Part shown: in pieces, positions 44,862 to 56,029 of the stretch
Position numbering within the stretch: position 1 is the first letter of the stretch
How the letters are laid out: each line of letters begins with the position of its first letter
Assembly (NCBI GenBank): GCA_002007405.1
Contig: JYIN01000005.1
Coordinates: forward strand, 1 to 64,000
Direction of reading: 5' to 3'
Length of the DNA: 64,000 nt
DNA from: Gammaproteobacteria bacterium Gsub
GTDB taxonomy: Bacteria > Pseudomonadota > Gammaproteobacteria > PS1 > Pseudothioglobaceae
Made by a program: the position numbers and the translations under genes
The notes under the pieces: generated by a model
Seen by the model: only the letters and a program-made list of their open reading frames with translations
What the model was told of the DNA's origin: nothing
Database searches by the model: none

Positions 44862-45465
44862 TTCAGCAAACCACTGGGAGCAAGTTTATCAACAAAAAAA
44901 ACCCACTCAACTGAGCTGGTATCAGCCTCGTCCAACTCTGTCTTATGATTGGATTTTAGCGTATGTAGACCGTGCTAATGCGATTATTGATGTGGGTTGT
45001 GGGATGTCGGTTTTAGCTGATAATTTACTTGATGAAGGGTATGCAGATATTTCTTTATTAGAGATTTCAAGCACCGCAATGGAGGCAACCAAACAAAGGT
45101 TAGCAAAACATAAAAACAAAGTTAATTTTTATAATACTAATATTTTAGATTTTAACCCAAATAAAACCTTTAAACTTTGGCATGATCGTGCGGTATTTCA
45201 TTTTTTAACACAAACAAAAGCACAAAAAACTTATCTTTTTAAACTCAATCAATTTCTTGATAAAGGTGGGTTTTTCTTGCTTGCCACTTTCGCAAAAAAT
45301 GGTCCTAAAAAGTGTTCTGGGCTTGAGGTTGTCCAATATGACGAGGCTAAAATTGGAAAAATGCTAGGCAAGCATTTTAAACTTATTAAGACCAGCTACG
45401 AAATTCACCCTCATCCTGGCGGCGGGACACAAAGCTTTGGCTATTTTCTGCTGCAAAAAAACTAA
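44854..45465 (+). CDS. Class I SAM-dependent methyltransferase
   Basis: The start at ATG 44854 (MTDSANHWEQVYQQKKPTQL) overlaps recR by 8 nt; the longer 44749 frame lies inside recR. 'AIIDVGCGMSVLADNLLDEG' is SAM motif I. 'LLEISSTAMEATKQRL', 'LWHDRAVFHFLTQ' and 'LDKGGFFLLATFAKNGPKKCSG' follow. This pattern is common in a group of small methyltransferases with the start 'WE..Y..K....SWY'. 203 aa. The substrate is unknown. Confidence 0.85.
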   Translation: MTDSANHWEQVYQQKKPTQLSWYQPRPTLSYDWILAYVDRANAIIDVGCGMSVLADNLLDEGYADISLLEISSTAMEATKQRLAKHKNKVNFYNTNILDFNPNKTFKLWHDRAVFHFLTQTKAQKTYLFKLNQFLDKGGFFLLATFAKNGPKKCSGLEVVQYDEAKIGKMLGKHFKLIKTSYEIHPHPGGGTQSFGYFLLQKN

Positions 45466-45520
45466 CAGAGTGCTTTGCATAAATACAGTATAATCGTAGC
45501 CTTTCAAAGGTTTCAGATCA

Positions 45521-48265
45521 ATGGAAAAAGTCTATAACCCTAAACAAATTGAGACAAAATACCGCACACTTTGGGAACAGGAAAATCGTTTTTCCGCTAC
45601 TGTAAATTCTACCAGCAAATCCACTTATTGCATTATGTTGCCGCCACCAAATGTTACTGGTAGCCTCCACATGGGGCATGCTTTTCAACACACCATCATG
45701 GATATTTTGATCCGTTATCATCGTGCCAAAGGTGCGCAAACGCTTTGGCAGCCGGGTACAGACCATGCCGGAATTGCCACCCAAATGGTGGTTGAGAATC
45801 AATTAGCTGCCAAAAATATTACTCGCCACAATATTGGACGGAAAAAATTTATTGACAAAATTTGGGATTGGAAAACACAATCTGGTGGCACTATTACCGA
45901 ACAAATGCGTCGGCTGGGCGCCTCAGTTGATTGGGAAAAGGAGCGCTTTACTATGGACGAAGGTTTGTCAAATGCAGTGCGCAAAGTTTTTGTCCAACTC
46001 TATAGAGAGGGCTTGATTTATCGTGGAAAACGCTTGGTTAATTGGGATCCAGTGTTGCACAGTGCTGTATCTGATCTTGAGGTCATTAACACCCAAGAGC
46101 GTGGTTTTCTTTGGTATGTACGCTATCCTATTACAGGCACAGATAAATTTATGATTGTTGCAACCACCCGTCCTGAGACCATGCTCGGCGATAGTGCTGT
46201 TGCAGTCCATCCTAATGACAAGCGCTACCAACACTTAATCGGCAAAACCATTGATTTACCACTGAGCAATCGTAGAATTAAAATTATTGCTGATGATTAT
46301 GTGGATATGGAATTTGGTACTGGTTGTGTAAAAATCACCCCCGCCCACGATTTTAACGACTATGAAATGGGGCAACGCCATAATTTAGATATTATCAATG
46401 TTTTAACCGATGATGCGAAAATTAACGATAAAATTAAAAGCGCCTACTCTGGCTTGGATAGGTTTGTTGCACGCACCCAAGTCATCAAAGATTTAGAAGC
46501 GAAAAACCTGTTAGAAAAAACTGAACCACATACTTTGACCGTGCCTCGTGGCGATAGAACAAATGCCATCATTGAGCCCTACCTGACCGACCAGTGGTTT
46601 GTTAAAATCCAACCTTTGGCAAGACCAGCGGTTGAGGCAGTAAAAAATGGTAATATTCGTTTTGTGCCCGAAAATTGGAACAAAACTTATTTTAACTGGA
46701 TGGATAATATTCAAGATTGGTGCATTTCTCGCCAAATTTGGTGGGGGCATAGAATTCCCGCCTGGTATGACGATAAAGACAATATTTATGTTGCCAATTC
46801 CTTAGAAGAGGCACAAAAACAAGCAGGCGAGAGCGTTGAGATTAGGCAAGATGAAGATGTTTTAGATACTTGGTTTTCATCCGCCTTATGGCCTTTTTCA
46901 ACGCTGGGCTGGCCTGAAAAAACCCCAGAATTATCGCGTTTTTATCCAACCAATGTGTTAGTTACTGGTTTTGATATTATCTTTTTTTGGGTTGCACGAA
47001 TGATTATGTTTGGGCTTAAATTTACAGGTGATATTCCGTTTAAAGACATCTATATTACTGGTTTGATACGCGATGGACATGGGCAAAAAATGTCCAAATC
47101 CAAAGGCAATGTGTTGGATCCCATTGATTTAATTGATGGCATCAGTTTAAAAGATTTACTTAAAAAAAGAACCCAAGGCATGATGCAGCCGAAAATAGCA
47201 CAAAAGATTAAAAAACAAACCCAAAAAGAATTTGCACATGGTATTCCCGCTTTTGGTGCTGATGCCCTGCGTTTTACCTTTGCTGCTTTGGCTTCATTTG
47301 GTCATGATATTAAATTTGACCTAAAACGCGTTGAAGGGTATCGTAATTTTTGTAATAAATTGTGGAATGCCTCGCGTTTTGTATTGTTAAAACTTAGGAG
47401 TGAAACCATTATTCATACTAATACTGTGCCTTCTGTTGTAGATGCGTGGATTCTCTCTCGCTTGCAAGAGACTAAAGCCAATGTTGACAAACACTTAAGC
47501 GCTTATCGTCTTGATTTAATGAGCCGTGAATTATATGAGTTTGTTTGGCATGATTATTGTGATTGGTATTTAGAATTGTCTAAGCCGGCGCTATTGAATG
47601 ATACAACCAAAGCCAGTACCCAAGCCACACTCATTAAAGTGCTTAATGAAATTGTGGTGCTTTTGCACCCTATTATTCCTTTTATTACTGAGGAAATTTT
47701 TGCTCAAATTAACCCCAACAGCTCAAGTGTAATGACACAAACCTATCCTCAAATTGAAAAAGATTTAATTTCAACAGCGTCTGAGGTAGAAATTAAATGG
47801 CTACAAACTTTCGTTTTTGGGGTTCGCCAAATTCGCTCACAAATGAACATTGATCCCTCAAAAATGTTATCATGTTGCGTAGAAAACTTTGATAAAACTG
47901 ATGAGGTCTACCTCAGTAAATATGCAAATACCCTCAATACTTTAGCTAAAATACAAAATATTAAAAAATTAGCAAATACCAACCAAGCACCAGAATCAGC
48001 CATAGCGCTACTGGGTGATATGAAAATACTGATTCCTTTAGCAGGTTTGATTGATAAAACACAAGAAATAACACGCCTTAATAAAGAAATTAAAAAATTA
48101 GCCAAGCTTCACTCGCAATTTAGCAATAAACTTAACAATGAAAAATTCTTAAACAATGCACCAAAATCTGTGGTTAGTAAAGAGAGGCAAAAACTTCTCG
48201 CTGCTGAAAACACCCTTGCTGATTTATCATTGCAATTAGAAAAAATAGATAATTTAAAATCTTAG
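45521..48265 (+). CDS. valS: Valyl-tRNA synthetase
   Basis: Class I synthetase, 914 aa. HIGH appears as 'PPPNVTGSLHMGHAFQHT'. The editing CP1 domain carries 'TTRPETMLGDSAVAVHP'. 'FDIIFFWVARMIMFG' and KMSKS in 'GQKMSKSKGNVLDPID' follow. A C-terminal tRNA-binding helix domain and coiled-coil arm (about 845-914, LNKEIKKLAKLHSQF) complete it. Confidence 0.98.
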   Translation: MEKVYNPKQIETKYRTLWEQENRFSATVNSTSKSTYCIMLPPPNVTGSLHMGHAFQHTIMDILIRYHRAKGAQTLWQPGTDHAGIATQMVVENQLAAKNITRHNIGRKKFIDKIWDWKTQSGGTITEQMRRLGASVDWEKERFTMDEGLSNAVRKVFVQLYREGLIYRGKRLVNWDPVLHSAVSDLEVINTQERGFLWYVRYPITGTDKFMIVATTRPETMLGDSAVAVHPNDKRYQHLIGKTIDLPLSNRRIKIIADDYVDMEFGTGCVKITPAHDFNDYEMGQRHNLDIINVLTDDAKINDKIKSAYSGLDRFVARTQVIKDLEAKNLLEKTEPHTLTVPRGDRTNAIIEPYLTDQWFVKIQPLARPAVEAVKNGNIRFVPENWNKTYFNWMDNIQDWCISRQIWWGHRIPAWYDDKDNIYVANSLEEAQKQAGESVEIRQDEDVLDTWFSSALWPFSTLGWPEKTPELSRFYPTNVLVTGFDIIFFWVARMIMFGLKFTGDIPFKDIYITGLIRDGHGQKMSKSKGNVLDPIDLIDGISLKDLLKKRTQGMMQPKIAQKIKKQTQKEFAHGIPAFGADALRFTFAALASFGHDIKFDLKRVEGYRNFCNKLWNASRFVLLKLRSETIIHTNTVPSVVDAWILSRLQETKANVDKHLSAYRLDLMSRELYEFVWHDYCDWYLELSKPALLNDTTKASTQATLIKVLNEIVVLLHPIIPFITEEIFAQINPNSSSVMTQTYPQIEKDLISTASEVEIKWLQTFVFGVRQIRSQMNIDPSKMLSCCVENFDKTDEVYLSKYANTLNTLAKIQNIKKLANTNQAPESAIALLGDMKILIPLAGLIDKTQEITRLNKEIKKLAKLHSQFSNKLNNEKFLNNAPKSVVSKERQKLLAAENTLADLSLQLEKIDNLKS

Positions 48266-48271
48266 AGTTTT

Positions 48272-50391
<2,120 letters not shown>

Positions 50392-50472
50392 ACCCACAAA
50401 ATAAATTCACTACTACAAAGCAAGTTTTTGTGTGTATTTCTTTTTAAAATCTTTGCATGTTTTTATTTAAAA

Positions 50473-51090
50473 TCATAGCCCATCTAAAACGGCTTGAATT
50501 TGTCGGCTGGTATGGGCGGGGGTTTTTGACGAATCAATGAGTTTAATGCGTTGGGGGGATTGTCTTGCTCGGTCAATATATGCTGCCCTAACCCGATTAA
50601 AAAAGTCTATATCCTCTTGTTCAATGCGGTCTTTTTTTTCTCTGGATTCAATGCGCGCCATGCCTAATTTGACATCTACATCTAATAATAGAGTCATATC
50701 TGGGGCAAAGCCCTGCAATGCCCATTTTTCTAGTTCGGCAATACGCTTGATGGGCATGCCCCTGCCCCCACCTTGATAAGCATAAGAGGCATCGGTAAAT
50801 CTATCACTTAGCACCCAATTACCGAGTTTTAAGGCGGGGATAATTTTTGCTTGAACATGCTCATAACGCGCAGCAAATATCAATAACAGTTCCGTCTCTG
50901 GGTGAATCGATTGGGTCTGGGGGCTGAGTAATAGTGTCCTAATTTTTTCACCTAACTTGATGCCACCGGGTTCGCGGGTTAATATCACGCGGATGCCTCT
51001 GTCTTTTAGATATTGGCAGATAAACTTTATCTGTGTGCTTTTCCCCGCGCCTTCAATGCCGTCAATGGTGATAAATTTTCCTGTTTGCAT
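50473..51090 (-). CDS. tmk: Thymidylate kinase
   Basis: Phosphorylates dTMP. The P-loop 'ITIDGIEGAGKSTQIKFI' is followed by the DRY-like 'LTREPGGIKLGEKIR' and 'SDRFTDASYAYQGGGRGM'. The LID region carries Arg residues (ESREKKDRIEQE). 205 aa. It follows pabC-mltG after 6 nt, the usual gammaproteobacterial order; holB is absent. Confidence 0.97.
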   Translation of the reverse strand: MQTGKFITIDGIEGAGKSTQIKFICQYLKDRGIRVILTREPGGIKLGEKIRTLLLSPQTQSIHPETELLLIFAARYEHVQAKIIPALKLGNWVLSDRFTDASYAYQGGGRGMPIKRIAELEKWALQGFAPDMTLLLDVDVKLGMARIESREKKDRIEQEDIDFFNRVRAAYIDRARQSPQRIKLIDSSKTPAHTSRQIQAVLDGL

Positions 51091-51096
51091 GAGGGG

Positions 51097-52893
51097 TTAT
51101 TTTAAATATTTTTTGATGTTAAGTCGGTGTTGTTGATAGGTTTTTGCAAAGGCGTGAGTGCCATCTTTTTTAGCGACAAAATACAGTGCATCGCCGGCTT
51201 CTGGGTGCATGGCAGCATTCAGTGAAGACGCGCTTACAGAGCTAATGGGAGTGGGTGGTAGGCCTTGGTGTCGGTAAGTGTTATAAAGGCTATTAAATTT
51301 TAAATCTTGTTTTTTTAATGTACCATGATAACTTTTGCCCAGAGCGTAAATAACACTGGGGTCAGTTTGCAGGCGCATGCCTTTTTGCAAACGGCGTATA
51401 AATACTCCTGCTATTTTTGATTTTTCCTGATTATGCGCGGTTTCTTTTTCAATCAATGAGGCTAATATTAAGGCTTCATCAGCGTTTTTTAAGGGTAGAT
51501 TTTTTGCTCTATTTTGCCAAGCACTTGCCAGTTTTTGTTGCATTATTTGGTGGGCGAGTTTTAGAACGCTAACCACACTATCGCCATAATTAACTCGATA
51601 AGTATCAGCCCAAAAATACCCTTCATATGGAGGCTTTATTCCTGTTAATTGCATAGTTTGATTAAAATTACCCACTGATTTAAGTGCCTTATTTTGGCTC
51701 AGTTGTTGGTAATAATCAAAAATAGTTTTACCCTCAACTAAGGTAATTTTTCGCTTTGCAACCTGGGCGTTGGCAAAATTATTTAACAAAGTGGCTATCC
51801 CCATATTTGGCATAAGTTGATAATAACCGTGCTTTAATTTCTCGTCTTTATTTAATAATTTTGCCAATACAAACATGTATTTAGCAGAATCAATATAGCC
51901 TAAATTCTCTAAATTACTGGCGACGCTATGAATATTTGCCCCTGCAGGTAGATGATAAATAGTAGATTTTTGTAAATTGATATCTTTAACGCTATAAAGC
52001 CAAATGCCCAGTAATAACAGCAAAATAATCAATAGTCTTGACCATGAAAAATAACGCCTATGTTGAACTGGCTTTGAATGTTTGGGTGAATTTTGCAAAC
52101 TCAAAACCGCATCTTGAATACGCTGGGTTATATTGTCTGAGTTAAACAAATGCCCATTGATTTCATTCACGGGTTTTACCCCAATCACTGCGTTAGTAAT
52201 AAATATTTCATCACAATCAAGTAATTCTGGTAAAGACAATGCTTTGATACGCACCTGCAAATTCAGATCATTGGCCACGGCTAAAACCATCGTCCGGCGC
52301 GTGCCTTCAATGCCACACTTTGATAAATCAGGCGTTAATAAAACTCCAGAACGAATAGCAAAAATATTGCCCTGGGTAACCGAGATGACTTGCTGGTTTT
52401 CATCTAACATGATGCACTCATCAGCACTCATGCCACTTCTGGCTAATATTTGCTCAAGACGATTGCAATGCTTAATAGCCGACAATAATTGATTACTGCT
52501 ATAGCCACTACGACAAGTGGTAAGAGTGTATTTTTGGGGTATTTTCTCAGGCATTTTTGAGACTATAACCACACGCGTTGGGTGGATATTTTTCTCAAAA
52601 CCATAGCCCCGCATTGTCGTCCCACGAGAGAGTATAATTTTCACTACGCCGTGGTTTAATTTGGCAATTGATAGGGCTTTGGCAATATCTTTTAGCCAGA
52701 ATTTTTGGGCAATGGGGTTAATTTTAAGTTGTGTGCGACCTTTTTCTAATCGCGAAAAGTGAGCTGCCCAAAATAATAACCTGCCCTCAGCAAACAAACA
52801 AGTTTCAAATACCCCATCGCCAAATTGAGTGAGGCGATTAAACACACTTAACTTAGATTGCTTTTTTCCATCAATCAATATAATGCTACGCAT
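51097..52893 (-). CDS. pabC-mltG: Fused aminodeoxychorismate lyase-endolytic murein transglycosylase (PabC-MltG)
   Basis: 598 aa. Residues 1 to about 265 are a class IV PLP enzyme of the PabC type: 'FGDGVFETCLF', 'LSRGTTMRGYGFEKN', the PLP Lys in 'LSAIKHCNRLEQILA', and 'EGTRRTMV'. A membrane helix (about 283-302, LLIILLLLLGIWLY) leads to an MltG/YceG domain: a LysM-like 'IYHLPAGANIHSVASNLE', then 'LVEGKTIFDYYQQL'. The catalytic Glu is in 'LASLIEKETAHNQ', followed by 'LQTDPSVIYALG'. In E. coli these are two adjacent genes. The lyase would be cytoplasmic and the murein enzyme periplasmic. Confidence 0.92.
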   Translation of the reverse strand: MRSIILIDGKKQSKLSVFNRLTQFGDGVFETCLFAEGRLLFWAAHFSRLEKGRTQLKINPIAQKFWLKDIAKALSIAKLNHGVVKIILSRGTTMRGYGFEKNIHPTRVVIVSKMPEKIPQKYTLTTCRSGYSSNQLLSAIKHCNRLEQILARSGMSADECIMLDENQQVISVTQGNIFAIRSGVLLTPDLSKCGIEGTRRTMVLAVANDLNLQVRIKALSLPELLDCDEIFITNAVIGVKPVNEINGHLFNSDNITQRIQDAVLSLQNSPKHSKPVQHRRYFSWSRLLIILLLLLGIWLYSVKDINLQKSTIYHLPAGANIHSVASNLENLGYIDSAKYMFVLAKLLNKDEKLKHGYYQLMPNMGIATLLNNFANAQVAKRKITLVEGKTIFDYYQQLSQNKALKSVGNFNQTMQLTGIKPPYEGYFWADTYRVNYGDSVVSVLKLAHQIMQQKLASAWQNRAKNLPLKNADEALILASLIEKETAHNQEKSKIAGVFIRRLQKGMRLQTDPSVIYALGKSYHGTLKKQDLKFNSLYNTYRHQGLPPTPISSVSASSLNAAMHPEAGDALYFVAKKDGTHAFAKTYQQHRLNIKKYLK

Positions 52894-52925
52894 GAGTGCC
52901 TATTATAATTAACCAAAAACATGTG

Positions 52926-53660
52926 ATGAAAAGAATGCTCAAGCAATTTATTAAAAATCTAGTTGATAGTGTTAAAGATTTAACACCTATTATCTTGGTT
53001 ATCGCTTTTTTTCAAATTGTGGTGTTACAGCAAAGTATCCCAAATTTGGGTGATATTATTATCGGTACTGGCTTTGTGTTATTAGGCTTGACTTTATTTA
53101 TATACGGACTTAAATTAGGACTGTTTCCCATTGGTGAGACCTTAGCCTATGCTTTTGTTAAAAAAGGCTCAATTTTTTGGCTACTGTTGTTTGCCTTTGC
53201 CCTAGGTTTTGGCACCACTGTTGCTGAACCGGCACTCATTGCAGTTGCCAATGAAGCTGCAAGCGTAGCACAGATGGGTGGCATCATTGATAACACGCCA
53301 GTGCAACTGCATAATTATGCAAAAAACTTACGCTTTGCCGTGGCCACCTCGGTGGGAATAGCGGTTGTTATCGGGGTATTGCGTATTTTAAAGGGCTGGG
53401 CAATACAGCACTTAATTATTGCCGGCTATGTTTTGGTTATCACCACCACATTTTTTGCACCTGAGTTTATCATTGGCATTGCCTATGATTCTGGCGGTGT
53501 TACCACCAGCACCATTACTGTGCCACTACTCACTGCGCTGGGCGTGGGGTTGTCCAGTTCGATTCGTGGTCGTAATCCTTTGACCGATGGTTTTGGGATG
53601 ATTGCAATTGCAGCATTATTGCCCATCATTGCAGTCATGTTATTTGGAATTTTAATATAA
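52926..53660 (+). CDS. DUF1538 membrane protein, subunit A
   Basis: About 244 aa, with six or seven membrane segments. Characteristic DUF1538 motifs are '[18 protein letters not shown]' (about 95-112) and '[21 protein letters not shown]' (about 188-208), then '[14 protein letters not shown]'. Starts at GTG 52896, ATG 52926 and ATG 52935 are in frame; the middle one is taken. None has a strong binding site. It is divergent from pabC-mltG and followed by a paralogue. The function of DUF1538 is not established; the shape and context suggest a transporter or channel. Confidence 0.85.
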   Translation: MKRMLKQFIKNLVDSVKDLTPIILVIAFFQIVVLQQSIPNLGDIIIGTGFVLLGLTLFIYGLKLGLFPIGETLAYAFVKKGSIFWLLLFAFALGFGTTVAEPALIAVANEAASVAQMGGIIDNTPVQLHNYAKNLRFAVATSVGIAVVIGVLRILKGWAIQHLIIAGYVLVITTTFFAPEFIIGIAYDSGGVTTSTITVPLLTALGVGLSSSIRGRNPLTDGFGMIAIAALLPIIAVMLFGILI

Positions 53661-53732
53661 AATTAATTGAGACTTTCTAATGGAACCTGTGCAACTTTTA
53701 CATAATTATATAAAGGCCCGTTAATAGCAATT

Positions 53733-54476
53733 ATGAATTTAGGAAATAATTTTATCAACATGTTTTGGGATGTCATGCCAATTGCTTTGGTGCTTTTTGG
53801 TTTTCAGACGATTATTCTCAAACAAAAAATTCCCCATCTGAAAAAAATCATTGTTGGTTTTTTATTTGTATGGATTGGGCTGACTTTGTTTATCGTTGGT
53901 TTAGAGGTGGCATTGTTTCCACTGGGCAAGGTTATGGCAAACCAGCTCATCTCAAATGAATTTATTGGCGTTGGTACTTTGAGTTGGCATGACTATTATT
54001 GGGTTTATATTTTTTCTGCCAGCATTGGTTTCACCACTACTATCGCAGAACCTTCACTGTTGGCAGTCGCGATTAAAGCCAATCAAGTCTCTGGCAGTTC
54101 TATCAAAATATGGCCACTGCGTATTGTGGTGGCATTGGGTGTTGCATTTGGGATTGCACTTGGCAGTTTCCGAATTGTAACAGGTTTCCCACTGCATTAT
54201 TTTATTATTTGTGGTTATATTATCGTTCTGATACAAACCTACTTTGCACCTAAAAATGTGATTGCACTGGCCTATGATTCGGGCGGTGTTACCACCTCAA
54301 CGGTTACCGTGCCTTTGGTGACGGCACTCGGACTGGGGTTGGCAGGTGCCATCGAGGGTAGAAATTCTCTGATTGATGGCTTTGGACTGATTGCTTTTGC
54401 TTCGTTGTTCCCGATTATAAGTGTCATGGCGTATGCACAACTTAACGATTTTTTTAACCGTAAAAATTATAGATAA
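53733..54476 (+). CDS. DUF1538 membrane protein, subunit B
   Basis: 247 aa paralogue of the preceding gene, with the same two motifs: 'GFTTTIAEPSLLAVAI' and '[21 protein letters not shown]', then 'GRNSLIDGFGLIAFASLFPI'. Similar membrane layout. Together they look like a two-subunit or pseudo-symmetric complex. The two genes lie 72 nt apart. The P-II-like gene follows 15 nt later. Confidence 0.85.
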   Translation: MNLGNNFINMFWDVMPIALVLFGFQTIILKQKIPHLKKIIVGFLFVWIGLTLFIVGLEVALFPLGKVMANQLISNEFIGVGTLSWHDYYWVYIFSASIGFTTTIAEPSLLAVAIKANQVSGSSIKIWPLRIVVALGVAFGIALGSFRIVTGFPLHYFIICGYIIVLIQTYFAPKNVIALAYDSGGVTTSTVTVPLVTALGLGLAGAIEGRNSLIDGFGLIAFASLFPIISVMAYAQLNDFFNRKNYR

Positions 54477-54491
54477 CCCTTAGGAGGAATT

Positions 54492-54842
54492 ATGCACTTT
54501 AAACTAATTATTGCCTTTGTTGATAGCGATAAAACCGAGCAGATTCTTGAATCTTCTAGAACTGCCGGTGCTACTGGTTCAACCATTATCTCTCAAGCAC
54601 GCGGTGAAGGTCTTGAGCACAATAAAACATTTCTGGGACTCAATGTAGAAACCCCAAGAGATGTATTATTGTTACTCGTAGAGCAGCACCTTTCTAGGAC
54701 TATCTTAGAAAGTGTTGCCAAAGCAGGAGATTTTGAATTTGATTCCAAAGAAGGCATTGCCTTTCAAATTGATGTTGAAGATGCAATTGGTGTTATGCAC
54801 CAAATAGAAGCTTTAGAAACTACCGTGGAGGAAAAATTATGA
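54492..54842 (+). CDS. P-II-like regulatory protein
   Basis: 116 aa with the P-II fold pattern: 'LIIAFVDSDKTEQILESSRTAG' (first beta-alpha), 'GSTIISQARGEG' (T-loop base) and a C-terminal 'GIAFQIDVEDAIGV' strand. The T-loop is short and lacks the uridylylated Tyr of GlnB, so it is not a normal nitrogen P-II. A strong AGGAGG site precedes the ATG. Its place directly after two membrane genes suggests it gates them, as GlnK does for AmtB. Confidence 0.82.
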   Translation: MHFKLIIAFVDSDKTEQILESSRTAGATGSTIISQARGEGLEHNKTFLGLNVETPRDVLLLLVEQHLSRTILESVAKAGDFEFDSKEGIAFQIDVEDAIGVMHQIEALETTVEEKL

Positions 54843-55231
54843 CAACGCCAATTTTAGTTAAAGATGTAATGTGGAAGCAAGTTGATATTGTAGATAGCAA
54901 ATGCACCGTTGAAAACGCCTTAAATGATATGCAACACAAAAAAACCAAGATGTTATTGGTTGATAGATCCCATCCTCATGATGAGTATGGTGTGGTGCTT
55001 ATCAAGGATATTGCCTCTAAAGTCATTGCCAAAGACCGTGCGTTAGACCGTGTTAATGTTTATGAAATTATGAATAAACCCACCGTCTCAGTGCATTCTG
55101 ATATGGATATTCGTTATTGTGCGAGGCTACTAACACGGTTGAATTTATCCCGTTGTCCAGTATTAGACAATGGCAAAATTGTGGGTGTAGTCAGTCTAAC
55201 CAATATCGTTTTTAATGGGTTAAGAGTATAA
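54839..55231 (+). CDS. CBS-domain pair protein
   Basis: 130 aa, two CBS repeats only: 'VKDVMWKQVDIVDSKCTVENAL' and 'VYEIMNKPTVSVHSDMDIRYCARLL', with 'GVVSLTNIVFNGL' at the end. Such pairs usually bind adenosine nucleotides. It overlaps the P-II-like gene by 4 nt (ATGA), which ties the two regulators together. Confidence 0.88.
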   Translation: MTTPILVKDVMWKQVDIVDSKCTVENALNDMQHKKTKMLLVDRSHPHDEYGVVLIKDIASKVIAKDRALDRVNVYEIMNKPTVSVHSDMDIRYCARLLTRLNLSRCPVLDNGKIVGVVSLTNIVFNGLRV

Positions 55232-55248
55232 AATAATTAGATTATAAT
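55220..55248 (+). promoter_or_regulatory. Candidate sigma-70 promoter of the DUF302 gene
   Basis: TTAAGA (55220-55225) and TATAAT (55243-55248) are 17 bp apart, overlapping the CBS stop. This would make the DUF302 gene a new transcription unit. Confidence 0.5.
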
Positions 55249-55325
55249 ATTAGCATATAGTGATACATAAGCCAAATGTTTTTAACCTGCTAAAATCTAA
55301 AATTGCTTTTTAATAGGAGGAAACA

Positions 55326-55964
55326 ATGGGTGTTGTTATTGGTTTAATCAAATGGATATTGCTCATCATTGGTGCAATCAGTGTTTATTATGGTGCAATG
55401 TTGCAATTTAAATATAACGGTGTAACGGGAAAAATAATCAATGAAATATTCTCGCCAACCCTGCATCCGCAGGCGATGGAAAAAGTCTATATGCCGATGG
55501 CTAACAGATTGCTTGACAGTGGCGACATTACTATGGCAAGTATTCGCCGTATTGCGCTTGGGGATGATGTATCAATTGAAGACGCAGAAGAAGCCATGTC
55601 AAGCATTGCCACCGAGAGAAGCATTCGTGAAGTTGGTGTCCTGCCTTTATCAGAACAAGTTGAGATTCAATTAAAAGAAGCCGGCGACCCAAACTTCAAA
55701 CAACGCTATTTAAAAATATTCCAATATTGCTCGCCTAGAACAGCGATGGAAATGGTAGATTATTCTGATGCTTTTAGTGCGTATTTGCCTTGTCGTGTTG
55801 CTTTGATTGAGGATAAACAAGGTAAGCATTGGTTATATACCTTAGATATGGATCCGATGATCTACGGTGGTAAACCGCTACCACCAGCACTACACAAAAA
55901 AGCCCTGCAAGTACAAAAAACCATCTATGCCATCCAAGATGGTGGTGCGGCGGGTGATTTTTAA
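55326..55964 (+). CDS. Membrane-anchored DUF302 protein
   Basis: 212 aa. An N-terminal membrane helix (about 4-24) and a region of helical segments (45-130) precede a DUF302 domain: 'IFQYCSPRTAMEMVDYSDAF' (about 138-157) and 'YTLDMDPMIYGGKPLPPAL'. A strong AGGAGG site lies before the ATG. DUF302 proteins are common in sulfur- and metal-metabolising bacteria, but their function is not settled. It stands before a second MBL-fold gene. Confidence 0.82.
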   Translation: MGVVIGLIKWILLIIGAISVYYGAMLQFKYNGVTGKIINEIFSPTLHPQAMEKVYMPMANRLLDSGDITMASIRRIALGDDVSIEDAEEAMSSIATERSIREVGVLPLSEQVEIQLKEAGDPNFKQRYLKIFQYCSPRTAMEMVDYSDAFSAYLPCRVALIEDKQGKHWLYTLDMDPMIYGGKPLPPALHKKALQVQKTIYAIQDGGAAGDF

Positions 55965-56029
55965 AAAACCAATTTAACCACTACCAGCCTTGCTTATAAG
56001 TAAGGATTGTAAGCGAAGCAAGGTTAATA

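Noticed and set aside
54492-54842. Calling the P-II-like gene glnB or glnK
   Set aside because: The T-loop is short and lacks the uridylylated Tyr, and no amtB or nitrogen genes are near.
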